From positions 23,289,695 to 23,353,694 of the forward strand of contig NW_024040374.1 in NCBI RefSeq assembly GCF_014851395.1: a stretch of 64,000 nucleotides of DNA. Reading direction: 5' to 3'. Source of the DNA: Micropterus salmoides. Taxonomy: Eukaryota; Chordata; Actinopteri; Centrarchiformes; Centrarchidae. Positions within the stretch are counted from its first letter, which is position 1, and every line of letters starts with the position of its first letter. The notes beneath the pieces are model-generated. The model worked only from the letters and a program-made list of their open reading frames with translations, did no database searches and was not told the DNA's origin. Made by a program: the position numbers and the translations under genes. Of this stretch, positions 44,961 to 59,970 are shown in pieces.

Positions 44961-47204
44961 CAGTGTGATCTAGTTCACACAAGCAAAGCCCTCCATCAGA
45001 CTCTACAGGCTTTCCCCCATGGAAATGTGCAAATACTGGTTTTGGCCAATCAGGGTAAGCCCAAAAACCATTCTTTGTACTTGCTGTGTCGTTCGCCCTC
45101 ACCTGGCATCCAGCTTCCTTTCAACAGCTGGAAGAGAAACACAAGTTAGATGATTACCATCATCACAGCTGGTGACCTTTGGCCTCGCCTCTCGTGATAC
45201 GATGTTGCTCCTCCTGCCCCGGTCTCCTCGCTGCCATGTCCACCTGGGAGCAGAACATGCGGCCACATGTAGATTTCAGTGTGAGGAGTGAGCGGTCAAG
45301 CCTGTGGTGTTGGAGGTGCTCTCTGCCTGTGCTCGTAGAACTGGAGTTACAGTGATAACCACCGTTTGGTTAAACAGAACATCTAGACGTCCCTGTCATC
45401 CTCACATTTCCTGTAGTGAATATATGCAGTTTAGTTTATAGAGAGAAAAATTTAAACACATTGTTTCCTTTAGTGATTATATACAGTTGTTTCATTCATA
45501 GCATAATAATTTATTATTTATGTCATACTTATGTTGCATCATTTTTTATTTCTAAACTTTTCTTCAGCTGTTTTACTACCGTGAACTTTTATTTATCTTG
45601 TCTGTTTGTATTTTATTCTAATCTTTACTGGTGTATTTTCACTGCTTAAATGTTTTTAAAAATTTGCATCCAAAGAACTTTAATTTGCTGTTTAGTTGTT
45701 TCCCAGTTTGTTTTTACATCACGTGTTTGACGTGATTCAGTGTTACTACATTTGTTCACTACACCTCTTGTGAAAACAGCTGGGACTTGTGACTCTCGGC
45801 GTCAATTGCAACACTAAGGCAGCAGACATTGTCAGTCGTTATAGTAATTTTCACATCATAACAATGTCTTCCAGTGTTGCCCTACTTTTGGACACATGCA
45901 CACAAATCATTTGTAACAATAGAATTTCATGTTTTCTTTTTTTGGAAAAAGAATCAGCATATCAGTGACATTTGCTGTATCTGGTTGCCCTCACCTCCTC
46001 ACAGTAAGAAATCCATTGGACATTTCAAATGTTTGTAGCTGTAGAGCATCAGTTGTAGTATTTGCGGTCAATATCGTACCTGTTATCTGTATATTGGAAT
46101 GAACACAGTACGTTGCAGTGTTGACTTGGCACGACACTGCAGTTTGTAAATGGGTTGAATGTTGTTTGCACTTCTCAAGAGGACCTGAAGATAAACTAGT
46201 GATAGAGGCCAAATAAACATACATCACGTTATCTTCGTTTCTGCTCACACAGGTTGATATTTAGACAGCATTTATGTTACGGTTATCAAGTGTGTGTGTG
46301 TGTGTTGGTGAAGTCAATCACAGTCATTGTAGGGGTTAGTGTTTACTGTAGTCTCTCTGTGGCTGACATCTTAGGACTCTGAAGTAACATTTCAGTTCAA
46401 TTTAAACAAACTGAATTTTTATCTCACTTCAGAAACTTCAGTTTGGTTGGTGCGTTTCTATGTGTGTTTGTGTGTAAGGAAAGACACATCAGTGTAAATT
46501 AGAAATCAGCTCATTCTCATGATGTGCAGTGGCCAGTTGTAATCAGTTTGCTGTCGTTCATCAGATGGAGACCATAGCAGCAATATTTTGTACAGTCTAG
46601 CTTTTAAGTTCATTTGTATTGCCTTATTGAGAAATCTTACATGTAGGCCTATTTATATTGTTTTCACTCGTGCTGTTGTATTTATTTTTCTTTCTCATAG
46701 TTGTGCTCCTGAGAATGTGTACATAAAATTATAAATACATATATAAAGATATACAAATATATTTTCCATTTGAATCGGAGAATATTATTTTTATTTGGTT
46801 TTATTTTTGCTGCTGGGCAAGAAATGATTGCAATCTACATAATTTACTCTACCATATTCTTCAGTGTGTTTATTGAGATGCAGCTGCTGTATATTTATGG
46901 TCCATAAACCACAGCTGTTTCTTTGTAAGATATCCACAATTGAAAGATTTGTGGGTTTTCCTGTACATGCAAATCATTAGGGATTCTTCCAACTGTTCAG
47001 CTGTGTTGTGTATGTGTTTTCAAATCCCTATGTGCCCTCATCCAATAGGGAGAGTCCTTTGCAGAGACATAGCATGATTTCAAGATGAATATGCATATCA
47101 GAAATGTGTATTTATGTATATCTGTGTATATTCATCTATTTATACGTGAGGATAAATAGATGGCTGTATGTGTGTGTGTTTGGACTCAGTCAGAATGAAT
47201 ACAA

Positions 47205-47210
47205 AATAAA
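47205..47210 (+). terminator. pip5k1c: Candidate polyadenylation signal of pip5k1c
   Basis: AATAAA followed by T- and GT-containing sequence; the last canonical signal before the rab11b promoter region. Earlier cleavage sites are possible. Confidence 0.45.
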
Positions 47211-47230
47211 GCAGTTCTATGAATTGTTGT

Positions 47231-47929
47231 CCATGGAGATAACTTCATTAAATATGTTTGTTTTTTTTAATCAGATGTCTAATCTGAAATGGAAATGAGC
47301 CATTTATCACCTTGGATGGAAAAATGTACAAACAAAAGGAGTGAGTCTTTAGAATCAGTTTTATTGCCAGGTATGTGTACACATGGTCTTTAGTTTTACT
47401 GTATTTTGTCCCTAAATTATTTACGGAGTGGAATTAGAATAGAACTATAATAGAAATCACGAATGGATTAAACCAACTGGTTGACATCACCATTAGTGGG
47501 ACACATTTACAAAATGTTGCTGTGGGACTGAACCCTTGAAGATGAAGTCACTGCCTTTTAGCACAGCCAGAGACCAGCAGTGTCCATTAACACCATTACA
47601 GGGTAAGCTGTATCACTGAAAATGACCACCGATCAGAAAACCAACGGCATACCAGCCTATTGTTTCGTTCATTTTCACATAGGCCTTGATTTTTTTTTCA
47701 AAGAATACCATAACTTTCCTCCCTGAGACTGACTAATGTGCAAATAATGATGTATTAATTCTGATGTTCTCTCCACTTGGAAAACATTGTGAATCTGTCG
47801 GCATGCCTGAAAACATGTTGCTCAATCTACAAGAAGACGCAGGGCGTAGTTTGGAGAACAAAGGGTGTAATGCTCTTTTTATATACAGTCCATGGTAATG
47901 CTCCGCAGTGCAGTCTGATGTGCACGATG
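47231..47929. other. Intergenic region pip5k1c-rab11b
   Basis: No gene, RNA or clear transposon recognised. Confidence 0.6.
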
Positions 47930-48141
47930 ATTGGTCGGCATTGTCAAAGATAGTACATGATTGGTGAATGTAATTGTCAGTCAACGTGGTAACATTTTCA
48001 ATTGGTCGAAAACGAAGTTCTTACACTCACGTGCTCGTTCTCGTCCTTGAAGGCGGTGCCTGCTAGCTGCCGGTGAGAAGAGGTAGTGTTGTTGTTGTTT
48101 GTGGTAAAGTACTTACAAAGTACAAAAAAACGTCTTCTAAA
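47930..48141 (+). promoter_or_regulatory. rab11b: rab11b promoter / 5' UTR with three inverted CCAAT boxes
   Basis: ATTGG occurs at 47930-47934, 47960-47964 and 48001-48005, i.e. three CCAAT boxes on the minus strand spaced 30 and 41 bases apart, 140-210 bases before the start codon. Multiple CCAAT boxes are typical NF-Y sites of TATA-less housekeeping promoters. No TATA box seen. Confidence 0.55.
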
Positions 48142-51790
<3,649 letters not shown>

Positions 51791-52436
51791 CGCTCTTATA
51801 TTCTTTTCCCTGTGTGACTTTCTGTCAGTCTTTCCTCTCTTCATCTCTGGTTTACTTCAGCTGTCATGCTGTTGTCATCATGATACCCTCATGACTCCAG
51901 ACTCTTGTATCTGACATTCCTTTTTGTTGGTTTCTTTCTTTTTCTTTTCTCAGTTCATTTGTCTTCCTCTGATCTGAGAAGAGCCCGTGTCTAAAAAAAA
52001 AAAAAAAAAAACGTAACAGCCTCATGATAGCCTGGAGAGGGAGGAAGTGTTTGTTGTTATGAGGTTGATCCTAAAGCTGTAGTAAATACAATTTCTTTTA
52101 AATGAACTAGCCTTCGTGGTCCTATTGACCCACTCCTGATGAAGGGATGGTGAGGGATCAGTGCTTCGGGCTGTCTCTACTTGCCTCTTTTTCTCAGACT
52201 TGCTACAGTGGAATCCCAATTTCATGTCTGGTTGACCTGATTCTGCCTATCATGCAATACGGGTGTAGAAGAGGAGATGGAGCAGAAGGTGCCACAGGAG
52301 TATTGATTGCCTCTTTAATATTAATTTTCCTCTTTGAGCCCTGTGTCCACTGTGGCATGAAATTAGCATGAGCCAGGGACCAGACTGGCTGTGACTGTCT
52401 GACTTAATGTGGGCAAGTGTGAAACAAATTGTTTTT

Positions 52437-52441
<5 letters not shown>

Positions 52442-52475
<34 letters not shown>
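52442..52475. repeat. (GT)n microsatellite in rab11b 3' UTR
   Basis: About 16 GT units. Confidence 0.9.
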
Positions 52476-52479
<4 letters not shown>

Positions 52480-53722
52480 TGTGTTAATCTTAGTGCACAA
52501 AGATACCAAAGGAGACTGATGCAATCATGATCAGTTTTAGGTTTTCTCATTTAAGCGTGTTCAAGGCTGCTAATATTGCATTCCATTGCTATATTTGGCA
52601 AACCAATCTGGGCTATTTGCAAAAAAAGGTTTTCTGCTATATAGCAAAAGGAATGTTCATGTGTGTTTTATTTTATTATTTGTGAAATAGTGGCATCAGC
52701 CCGGATCAAGCCTTGTTTTCCTCTCGAGTTTGCTCAGGTCAATCTCTCTTTCAGCACGCCGTCTCAACATGAAAATCTTTTTTGCACTTATGTCCAATAA
52801 TTTCAGTGGAACAAAACACCATATTTTTGAAATACACTCAACATCTTTATAAAGGAACATTTCCTGTTGGTTGAGAAGAAAAAACTGCATGATACGTTGT
52901 GCTTGTTTTCTTCTTTCTCTAACGTTTTCCTCTCATGTACTCAAATCAACCTATGCTGTCATTCGAACGGGGCGCACTTTAAAGGGAAATGGAAGAATAT
53001 GTGAGTTATATGAAATGCTCTTCATTTATCACTTTCACTGCAGCTACATTAACAGTTGTTAGTTGGGGAAGTGGAACTGAAAGTCAGAAATGCAAATTGG
53101 TGTTATGGTTGACTGAAATGTCCCCTTTTCACTCATCTGTTAGAGATGTTTTCACGTGTGACTGATTCGATACATCTTGTAATATTTCACATTTGTTGGA
53201 ATATATGTAAAGGCAGCAAATGTAAACAGAAAATATTGAAGCACAAATCTAATTCACATCAACATATAGCAGACAGACTTACTTTTAGATACGTTGCTCA
53301 CTTAGCGTATCTTCACGTTAATGCTGTGTCCACCACTTCTGTTTAGCAACTTAGGAATCAACTGACGGATGGTCCTAACCATCATGTGTAGATATTTAAT
53401 CACCTTAAACAATAGAGGAACACATTTTACAGCATCTAATCAATGCCTTGTGTGCTCAGGGCAGGCCCCTTAAACAAGCGGGTCCTCATCCTCATTCAAA
53501 CTTAGCAATGTGAATGCATTTAGCACTGCTTAATAAATAAATAAATATATATAAAAAATCTGTTAATCAGTGAAGCGTTGTTTAAAAAAACGCTAAATGT
53601 ACATTGAAACTAACATGGTCAGCATTTGTAATGAGGGTTAATTAATTATTCAAAATAAATGATTTAATAATTAAAAATGAATTGCTATGCATTTGTTTGA
53701 ACTGCCGTTTCCAGGACTGTAA

Positions 53723-53728
53723 AATAAA
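53723..53728 (+). terminator. rab11b: Candidate polyadenylation signal of rab11b
   Basis: AATAAA followed by actttgtcttttgttttttg, a T/GT-rich downstream element. Lies about 240 bases before the marchf2 TATA-like box. Confidence 0.55.
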
Positions 53729-53964
53729 ATCTGTCGACATTTTCTGACGACTTTGTCTTTTGTTTTTTGGGCATTTTCTGGTGAAATGTAATGAATTATA
53801 GAAATCATGTAGTCCCTGGTCTGTTTGTTTTTGTTCTGGCCATGTGATGTTTTCGGTAAGCGCCCCTCCCTTTTGCAATAAGCTGCTGTTATTCATAATT
53901 ACATTTTAAGTCGTCTGCCCTGTCTTTACAGCAGAGGCAGACCGCTGACGACGAGCCTCCGGGG

Positions 53965-53974
53965 TATATTTAAA
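53965..53974 (+). promoter_or_regulatory. marchf2: TATA-like box of marchf2
   Basis: TATATTTAAA in a locally GC-rich stretch (cctccggggTATATTTAAAgccctggg), about 230 bases before a good splice donor. This suggests a focused start near 53995. Confidence 0.5.
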
Positions 53975-53994
53975 GCCCTGGGAAAGCGGAAGCC

Positions 53995-54201
53995 CGGCCT
54001 GCTGTGTGTGTTATCAGCTCAGGGCTGCTAGCTAGCACAGGGCTGAGTAGCATATCAGCAGCTAGCAAGTGGCACTGCTCTGTGACCAATGCTTTTAATT
54101 CACACATCGCTACGGCTGAAAATGAAAAGCAGAGGAAAGGCCAGGTTGTTAGGGCGGTTAGTGTCAGCAGCTGTGGAGCATCTGTAAGAAGAAGACACGT
54201 G
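53995..54201 (+). other. marchf2: marchf2 noncoding exon 1 (predicted)
   Basis: Placed between the TATA-like box and the donor GTGAGT at 54202. The next acceptor (ctttcacttttgtag) opens the coding exon at 57300. Vertebrate MARCHF2 genes commonly have a 5' noncoding exon. The start is approximate; no protein is expected from the short frame here. Confidence 0.45.
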
Positions 54202-54276
54202 GTGAGTGGACCTTTTTAAGCCTTATTTGTACAGTTTACTAGCTAGCAGTATTGTAGCTGCTGACAGCTGGCAGCT

Positions 54277-54461
54277 AGCAAACAACACAGCTGGAACGGG
54301 CACCAGCGGACCATGGTTATTTACTGGACAATGAAAATGGGCTGCAAATAGATATTGATAAAAGAAATAACAATGCTGGGCAATTGGTGCAAATGTCTTA
54401 AAGTGTCACTACAGCATGTTTATACCCAGCTACTTTCTACCGCACGCAGTTTCAGGGTATT
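54277..54461 (+). repeat. Direct repeat copy A in marchf2 intron 1
   Basis: Begins agcaaacaacacagctggaa, includes accatggttatttactggac and ends tttcagggtatta. Matches copy B at 55252-55436 over its full length with scattered substitutions and small indels. Confidence 0.8.
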
Positions 54462-55251
54462 ACTATATTTATATGATGCAAGCCTCTATTTCCAGACAAT
54501 AGTCTGGATCAAAACTATCAAAACAGCTGGATGCAGTGATAACAGCTGCAGTGCTTGTCACAGTGGAAATTAAAAGCACTTTAGTTTGTTAGCTAGTTGC
54601 GTTTTTCATGGCATAATGTGTCTGCACTATTTTAAAATGTACCCCAGTTACAGTCACATTGACATGTATGATTGAAGAGTTTGGCTTAAAAATGAGCTCT
54701 CAACTGATGATCACATGTAAAAATACATCGGCCTGTTTTATAGATGCGGTGATGAACAGTACATCGCTAGCTTTTTTTCTTAGTTTTGGGGCTACTCTTT
54801 TGTTGATCAGGGTCAGGGGTTGTGGCTGTATCAGTATGCATAAATACCAAGCTGTAGTGCTGGAACCGTTTGCCACTGAGTTGAATGGGTTAAGAGGTCA
54901 TCTAACAAGGTTCAGGCCTTCAGGCTTCACCAAACATTTGCAGTTCTGGATAACCAGCCTCACAAAGCAGACTCTGTTAATGACAATCCAAGCGTGAGCA
55001 AGACTACGTGACATTTTGTATTTGTTACAAACAGTTATGGTAACACTAAAGTTTGAAGGGCTGCATGTTTAATATAACAGACAAGACAGCACAACACATG
55101 AGTATATTAGATCATTGTAGTAAAAACAAATAGGCAGCAAGGTAAAAGTTGTAAAGGATAAGCACATGACTAGAATATAATAAGTGGAAAACTAATACAT
55201 TAGTCAAATTCTAAATGTTTTATATAGTTGGAACATCTTTGGCACAGTGTC

Positions 55252-55436
55252 AGCAAACAACACAGCTGTAACAAACCATGGTTATTTGCTGAACAATGAA
55301 AATAGACTGCAAATGGATATTGATTTTAAAAAATGACAATGGAAAGAACTTGGGAAATTGATGCCAATGTCTTAATATGTCACTGCCACATGGTTATACA
55401 CAGCAACTTTATACCAAACGCACTTTCAGGGTATTC
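55252..55436 (+). repeat. Direct repeat copy B in marchf2 intron 1
   Basis: Begins agcaaacaacacagctgtaa, includes accatggttatttgctgaac and ends tttcagggtattc. It lies 975 bases downstream of copy A. Confidence 0.8.
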
Positions 55437-55539
55437 ATCATTTTGACATGACGTAACCCTTATGTTACACCTATAAAAACACCTATACTAATTATTGAGG
55501 TCTGTTTTAGACCTAATTAGACAAGATTTTATAGACATT

Positions 55540-56060
55540 ATACACATGTAATTACCGCTCTTTTGGGAAAACAAATTCTTATTGCGATTATTTTGACTTA
55601 TATTGTGGTACAATTTGCTAATAATAATAATTTTGTATAATATCAATTGAAAATCCAGAGGGGAGGTTTTATTATAAGCCCTTGGGGGTATCTTACCTCT
55701 CCTGCATAATTCATACAGTGTATTTTTTTAAATATATTTTATGTCTTTGTGCTAATAAAATAAATAAATAAAATTTTCGATATTAGAGAGAATGATCACT
55801 ATTACATATTTTAATCTCATTTTCATTGAAAAACATGTTTGAATGATTACGGTGTGGTTTTTGCAAGAATATGAACCAGATAAAGATGTTTTCTTAAGTC
55901 TGTAGAATATCATGTGTTGGCCAGGACATCTCTGCAGCACAAAAGTATTTAATTTTAAATAGTATTTTGACACACATTTCGCCTTACAGCAAGTATTGCA
56001 CCTCCATTGGCCATGTTGCAGTTTCGATAAAATTTCGATGAATTGTACAGCCCTGCCACT
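55540..56060. repeat. Decayed hAT-like element
   Basis: Stretches such as attgcgattattttgactta and, at the right end, gttgcagtttcgataaaatt and gaattgtacagccctg resemble fish hAT elements with CAGGGCTG-type ends. The left end is unclear. Confidence 0.4.
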
Positions 56061-57299
56061 CATTTTGAGCTCAGCAAGGTTTTTTTTTCTGCACCATCTG
56101 CCATGTTAAAGCCTCTGTTTAAAAACAACATGACAACAACAGTGTTGAGTACATAGGATTATATATATGTGTGTATGTGTTTGGGTGTAATCCTGTGGTG
56201 GTTCCCGAGCCACGCCTTCTATTAATAACAATGACCCAGTATTTACGTGTGACCAATAATCTGATATGAATGATCAAATGTAGGCTCAGTGTGTGTCCGC
56301 TGTCTTGTGTCATATACAGTGTTTCAGTGTTTATGTAAGTTGCGCACTTAAATGTAGTTGTGCTGACATTATTGAAATGGTGAGTAGCTCATAGTTTGCA
56401 CCCATGTCAGACATAGCTTTGGTTTTAGAGTGTCCAGTGTCAATAATAATATAACACTTCAGTAATATCCATTTGCATTGGTATGTCGCTGCACAGAATC
56501 ATTCCCACACAGCAAGACAAATTTACTACTGGCTGTAGCAGATTCAGCAGTATGCCTCTTATCTTTAGTGAAGGTTTATCTGAGGGGAGACAGCTGTTTA
56601 TCAGTCTGCTGCACATCACACTCACTGACACTGACGTATACACTTGCTTTTATAATGGATTAGCAGCTGTGCTTCGGCAAAATTGGCCCACCTCCAAACT
56701 GACGGCTTTCTTTTTTAAATGGCAAAATGTCACTTTAGTTATTCTCACGTGGCAGGAAATGAATGGTGCATGGAGCACACTTTCAGATGAGCTCAGTCAT
56801 AACTTACTGCTAAGTGTGCCTAGAACTAGACTGTATTGACAAAATCCTAGTTATACAAAATCCTAATATTTTCACTATTAAGTAGTAAGTAAAAATAATA
56901 GTAAATATTTTTACTGTTGATAATCCTCTCATCTTGAACAGCTCAACACAATACTGTTAAGTTTAGCTGCAAGGACCAGCAAGACAAACTAACTCTATTA
57001 CACTGTAGTATAAATTATATACAAGCATACTATCTCTTGACTCATCATATTTTAATTTTGCGGCAGCTTGCCTCAGTTTCCGAGTGATATTATACTGTTA
57101 CTGTAATTTTTTACTACTTTTATATTAATAAGATTGTTAATTTTATATTTCAGCGGCGGAGATAGCAATACCACAGTTTAAAACTCAGTTACAAGTAAAA
57201 ATCCTGCATTCGAAATGTGACTTTATTAATTAATATCAATATAAAAATGTACTTAAAAGTACCAGAAGTAAAATTACTCTCTCTCTTTCACTTTTGTAG

Positions 57300-57581
57300 A
57301 CACTTACTTGTGGAGAGCAGAGTTTGTGCTTCCTGCTTCGCCCCTGAGACCTTTACACTTCACCTCCACCTCTACGGCCGGTGTTGGGCCACTTTAACCA
57401 TGACGACAGGGGGGTGTTGCCACCTGCCCGGATCTCTGTGCGACTGTGCGAGCAGCACTGGCCTGTGGAAGAACGTGGAGGAAGCAGGTGGTGACGGGTG
57501 CCCGGCGCTCTACGTCACCCAGGTCACAGCCATAGATGGACGGCTGCTCTCCTCCGTGCTCAAACCCGTCGGCACACAAAG
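57300..57581 (+). CDS. marchf2: marchf2 exon 2 (first coding exon; ATG at 57400)
   Basis: Acceptor at 57299, 100 bases of 5' UTR, then 182 coding bases: MTTGGCCHLPGSLCDCASST and a conserved YVTQVTAIDGRLLSSVLKPV stretch. Donor GTAAGA. Confidence 0.9.
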
Positions 57582-59274
57582 GTAAGACACGCTTACACTT
57601 CCGGTGTCATGCACAGAAATAGGCATGAGAAATGCATCACAGTGGCGTAACTGCCTCTTTATTCGGGCCTTTTCCACAGCAGACATTTGGTCACAGTAGG
57701 AAAAGCAAGTGTCCCAGTACCTTGAAACTGTTTGAAATGTGGCTATTGTTAATTTTATTATTTATACCTGTGTTTTTTGTTACAGTGACATGTCAAAAGG
57801 TCTAGTGTTTATTTTGGATGTTATGGTTACTTTTGACACACGCACTTTCATACCTAGTTGAGGTCTACCTTTGATCTTTGGAACATAGTACCGTCAGAAT
57901 ACTTATTTGGTCTCCCGATCTACATGTTGATCAGTATTTTCCAGTTTGTACATTTACTGCACTTTTAACTCTGTAACACTGTGTGAGTAATGTGATTATA
58001 ACTTTGATTCGCTACACAGTGATCTCTGTGGAGCGACATGATTCATCTCCCCTGTATCTCACCTGTGTTCTGCTGATTGTCAAGCGAACCTGATGAGGCA
58101 GACAAATGTGTCGCTCACTCTTCCGCTTGCAAAAAAAGCTAAATATATCCATTCATTATGAGCTGCTCCAGAGTTGAGTGTATTTGACGTGCTGCAAACT
58201 CCTTCTACAATTTACTGCTGACTTTAACTACATTTGACTAAAAAGCAGTTTCAGAATTAATATATTTTTTTAAATCTATGATTTATTTTGTCTCAGTGAT
58301 GGTCCCATCTGCCGTATTTGCCACGAAGGAGGCAGCAGTGAGGGCCTCCTGTCTCCATGTGACTGCACAGGCACCCTGGGCACGGTGCACAAGAGCTGCT
58401 TGGAGAAGTGGCTGTCGTCTTCCAACACCAGCTACTGTGAGCTCTGCCACACAGAGTTCAGCATCGAGCGCCGACCGAGGCCTCTCACAGAGGTAACAAA
58501 GGTCAATGCCCTTTGCCTTGTCTGCATCAATCTTTCAGCTCGACTTTGTTTTTTGGTTGTGCTATTGAATGATTGTGCGTATCTAAATGTGTGAACGAGA
58601 AGTAGCTTTTCCTGCTTGCTTGTTATTACAGTGTGTCTTCTCTGTTCATGACTGACTTAAGATCTCTCCTCCACCTGTCTATCTACCTCTCCCCTCGCCT
58701 CTCTTTCACTTGTATATATTGTCCCTCTTCTATTTTTCCTCCTATTTTTTCTCCTACTTCGTATTCCACAGTGGCTGCGGGACCCTGGCCCTCGTAATGA
58801 GAAGAGGACGTTGTTCTGTGACATGGTTTGCTTCCTGTTTATCACACCCTTAGCAGCCATTTCAGGCTGGCTGTGCCTGAGAGGCGCTCAGGACCATCTT
58901 CAGCTGGGGAGCTGGCTGCAGGCCGTGGGCCTCATAGCCCTCACCATCGCCCTCTTCACCATCTATGTCCTGTGGACCCTGGTAAATATGAAAGCACATA
59001 CAGATTATTAGACTATGTAATTCACATCTTGAGTTTTAAAATTGCCTGCTAATTTGCCGTGTAAACCCCCCCTAATAACCAGCTTTGACCTCCTCTTGCC
59101 TGGTGTTCTGTACAGGTATCTTTCCGCTACCACTGTCAGCTGTATTCTGAGTGGAGAAGAACAAATCAGAAAGTGCGTCTGCTCATTCCTGAAGCAAAGG
59201 AGTCTAACTCTTCCCAGCATTCCTTGCTCTCTACCAAACTGATGAAGAAGTCCGCCAGTGAGAGCATTGTATGA
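57400..59274 (+). CDS. marchf2: Membrane-associated RING-CH E3 ubiquitin ligase MARCHF2 (whole gene, spliced)
   Basis: Endosomal/plasma-membrane ubiquitin ligase that sends membrane proteins to lysosomes. Exons 57400-57581, 58297-58492, 58772-58981, 59116-59274 join to 747 bases: 248 residues plus stop (human 246). N-terminus MTTGGCCHLPGSLCDC matches the family start. RING-CH ligands in C4HC3 order: Cys66, Cys69, Cys82, Cys84, His92, Cys95, Cys108, Cys111. Two membrane segments, about 143-162 and 176-196, follow, with the conserved WLCLRGAQDHL between. The C-terminus SESIV fits a class I PDZ ligand (S-x-V), comparable to the PDZ-binding end of the mammalian protein. The other close relative, MARCHF3, differs in the N-terminus. 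Confidence 0.95.
57582..58296 (+). other. marchf2: Intron 2 of marchf2
   Basis: 715 bases; nothing recognised besides splice sites. Confidence 0.75.
58297..58492 (+). CDS. marchf2: marchf2 exon 3 (RING-CH domain)
   Basis: Encodes the whole zinc-binding domain: GPICRICHEGGSSEGLLSPC, then DCTGTLGTVHKSCLEKWLSS and SNTSYCELCHTEFSIERRPR. Confidence 0.97.
58772..58981 (+). CDS. marchf2: marchf2 exon 4 (two transmembrane segments)
   Basis: WLRDPGPRNEKRTLFCDMVC then FLFITPLAAISGWLCLRGAQ, and the second hydrophobic run AVGLIALTIALFTIYVLWTL. 70 codons. Confidence 0.97.
59116..59274 (+). CDS. marchf2: marchf2 exon 5 (cytosolic tail)
   Basis: VSFRYHCQLYSEWRRTNQKV is strongly conserved; the remainder (…STKLMKKSASESIV) is variable apart from the PDZ-type end. 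Confidence 0.95.
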   Translation, partial: VSFRYHCQLYSEWRRTNQKVRLLIPEAKESNSSQHSLLSTKLMKKSASESIV

Positions 59275-59970
59275 AACCAAACAGACGGTCGATGATGATG
59301 GTGTCTTTTATGTGCAGGGGCTGATTGTTGACACATTAAGTCTGCCAGCTAGCCTTTAAAGAAGCACCTGTGGGCTGTTTTGTCGCTTTTTTAAAAAACA
59401 AGCTTTGCCCCATCAGTACTTAATTCAGTTTTTTTGTTTTTAAAAAATCTGCCAAGCTTATGCAAAGACATAGAAGAATGGAATAGCACAGGGAATGTGC
59501 ACATACATTTACAGAGACGTGGGCACAGGCTCATCATGATGGATGGAAAACACGATAACATAAGATACCAGTAAAATAAGAAAGGACCAAACTAACTTGT
59601 TTAGTGGACTAATGTTCAAATGATTGTTCTGTTTAGTTTCCACAACCCATCGACGGTCCACAGATGGCTGCAGATGGTAGCAGGTCCACTCATTGTCGAG
59701 CTGCAAACATGAAAATGCCCATTGAGGAGCTCTTTCAGGCAGTTACTGTGTGATCCCACGTTAATCTGTAAAGGGAAAAAAACTAAGATTTGAGCTTTGA
59801 TTTATTTGCATATCACAATCCAGATGCCAGTGAGATGAAACTTTTAATTTTAGCACCAGCCTATTGGACTTCTTTAAAGCTCCCCCCTGCACCTGTTTTT
59901 ACATGCCACCCGAGAGTGGGTGGCTGCATAGTAAAGCCAGAGATTGTGCAATAAAACACTGTGGACATCG
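59275..59970 (+). other. marchf2: marchf2 3' UTR (probable)
   Basis: Noncoding from the stop codon to the AATAAA at 59950-59955. A more distal AATAAA at 62429-62434 could give a longer form. Confidence 0.5.
59950..59955 (+). terminator. marchf2: Candidate polyadenylation signal of marchf2
   Basis: AATAAA 676 bases after the stop codon. Confidence 0.45.

Larger units (their letters stand above)
43973..47230 (+). other. pip5k1c: pip5k1c terminal exon: stop codon then long 3' UTR
   Basis: The exon opens directly with TAA (43973-43975). Whichever optional exons are used upstream, the protein therefore ends at the previous exon. The rest, up to a candidate polyadenylation signal at 47205, is inferred to be 3' UTR. 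It contains a nested transposon at 44319-44960. The extent is an inference from the absence of another gene and the presence of the AATAAA. Confidence 0.6.
51791..53745 (+). other. rab11b: rab11b 3' UTR (probable)
   Basis: Non-coding, with an 18-base A tract (51993-52010) and a (GT)n run at 52442-52475. It ends at AATAAA candidates at 53532 and 53723; the latter is followed by T/GT-rich sequence suitable for cleavage. The exact 3' end is inferred. Confidence 0.55.
54202..57299 (+). other. marchf2: Intron 1 of marchf2
   Basis: 3.1-kb intron with a direct duplication (54277-54461 and 55252-55436) and a decayed hAT-like stretch (about 55540-56060). Open frames here have no family similarity. 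Confidence 0.6.

Noticed and set aside
54004..54219. 71-residue plus-strand frame in the predicted marchf2 first exon
   Set aside because: It crosses the splice donor at 54202 and has no conservation I can recognise. MARCHF2 translation starts at the family-conserved ATG at 57400.
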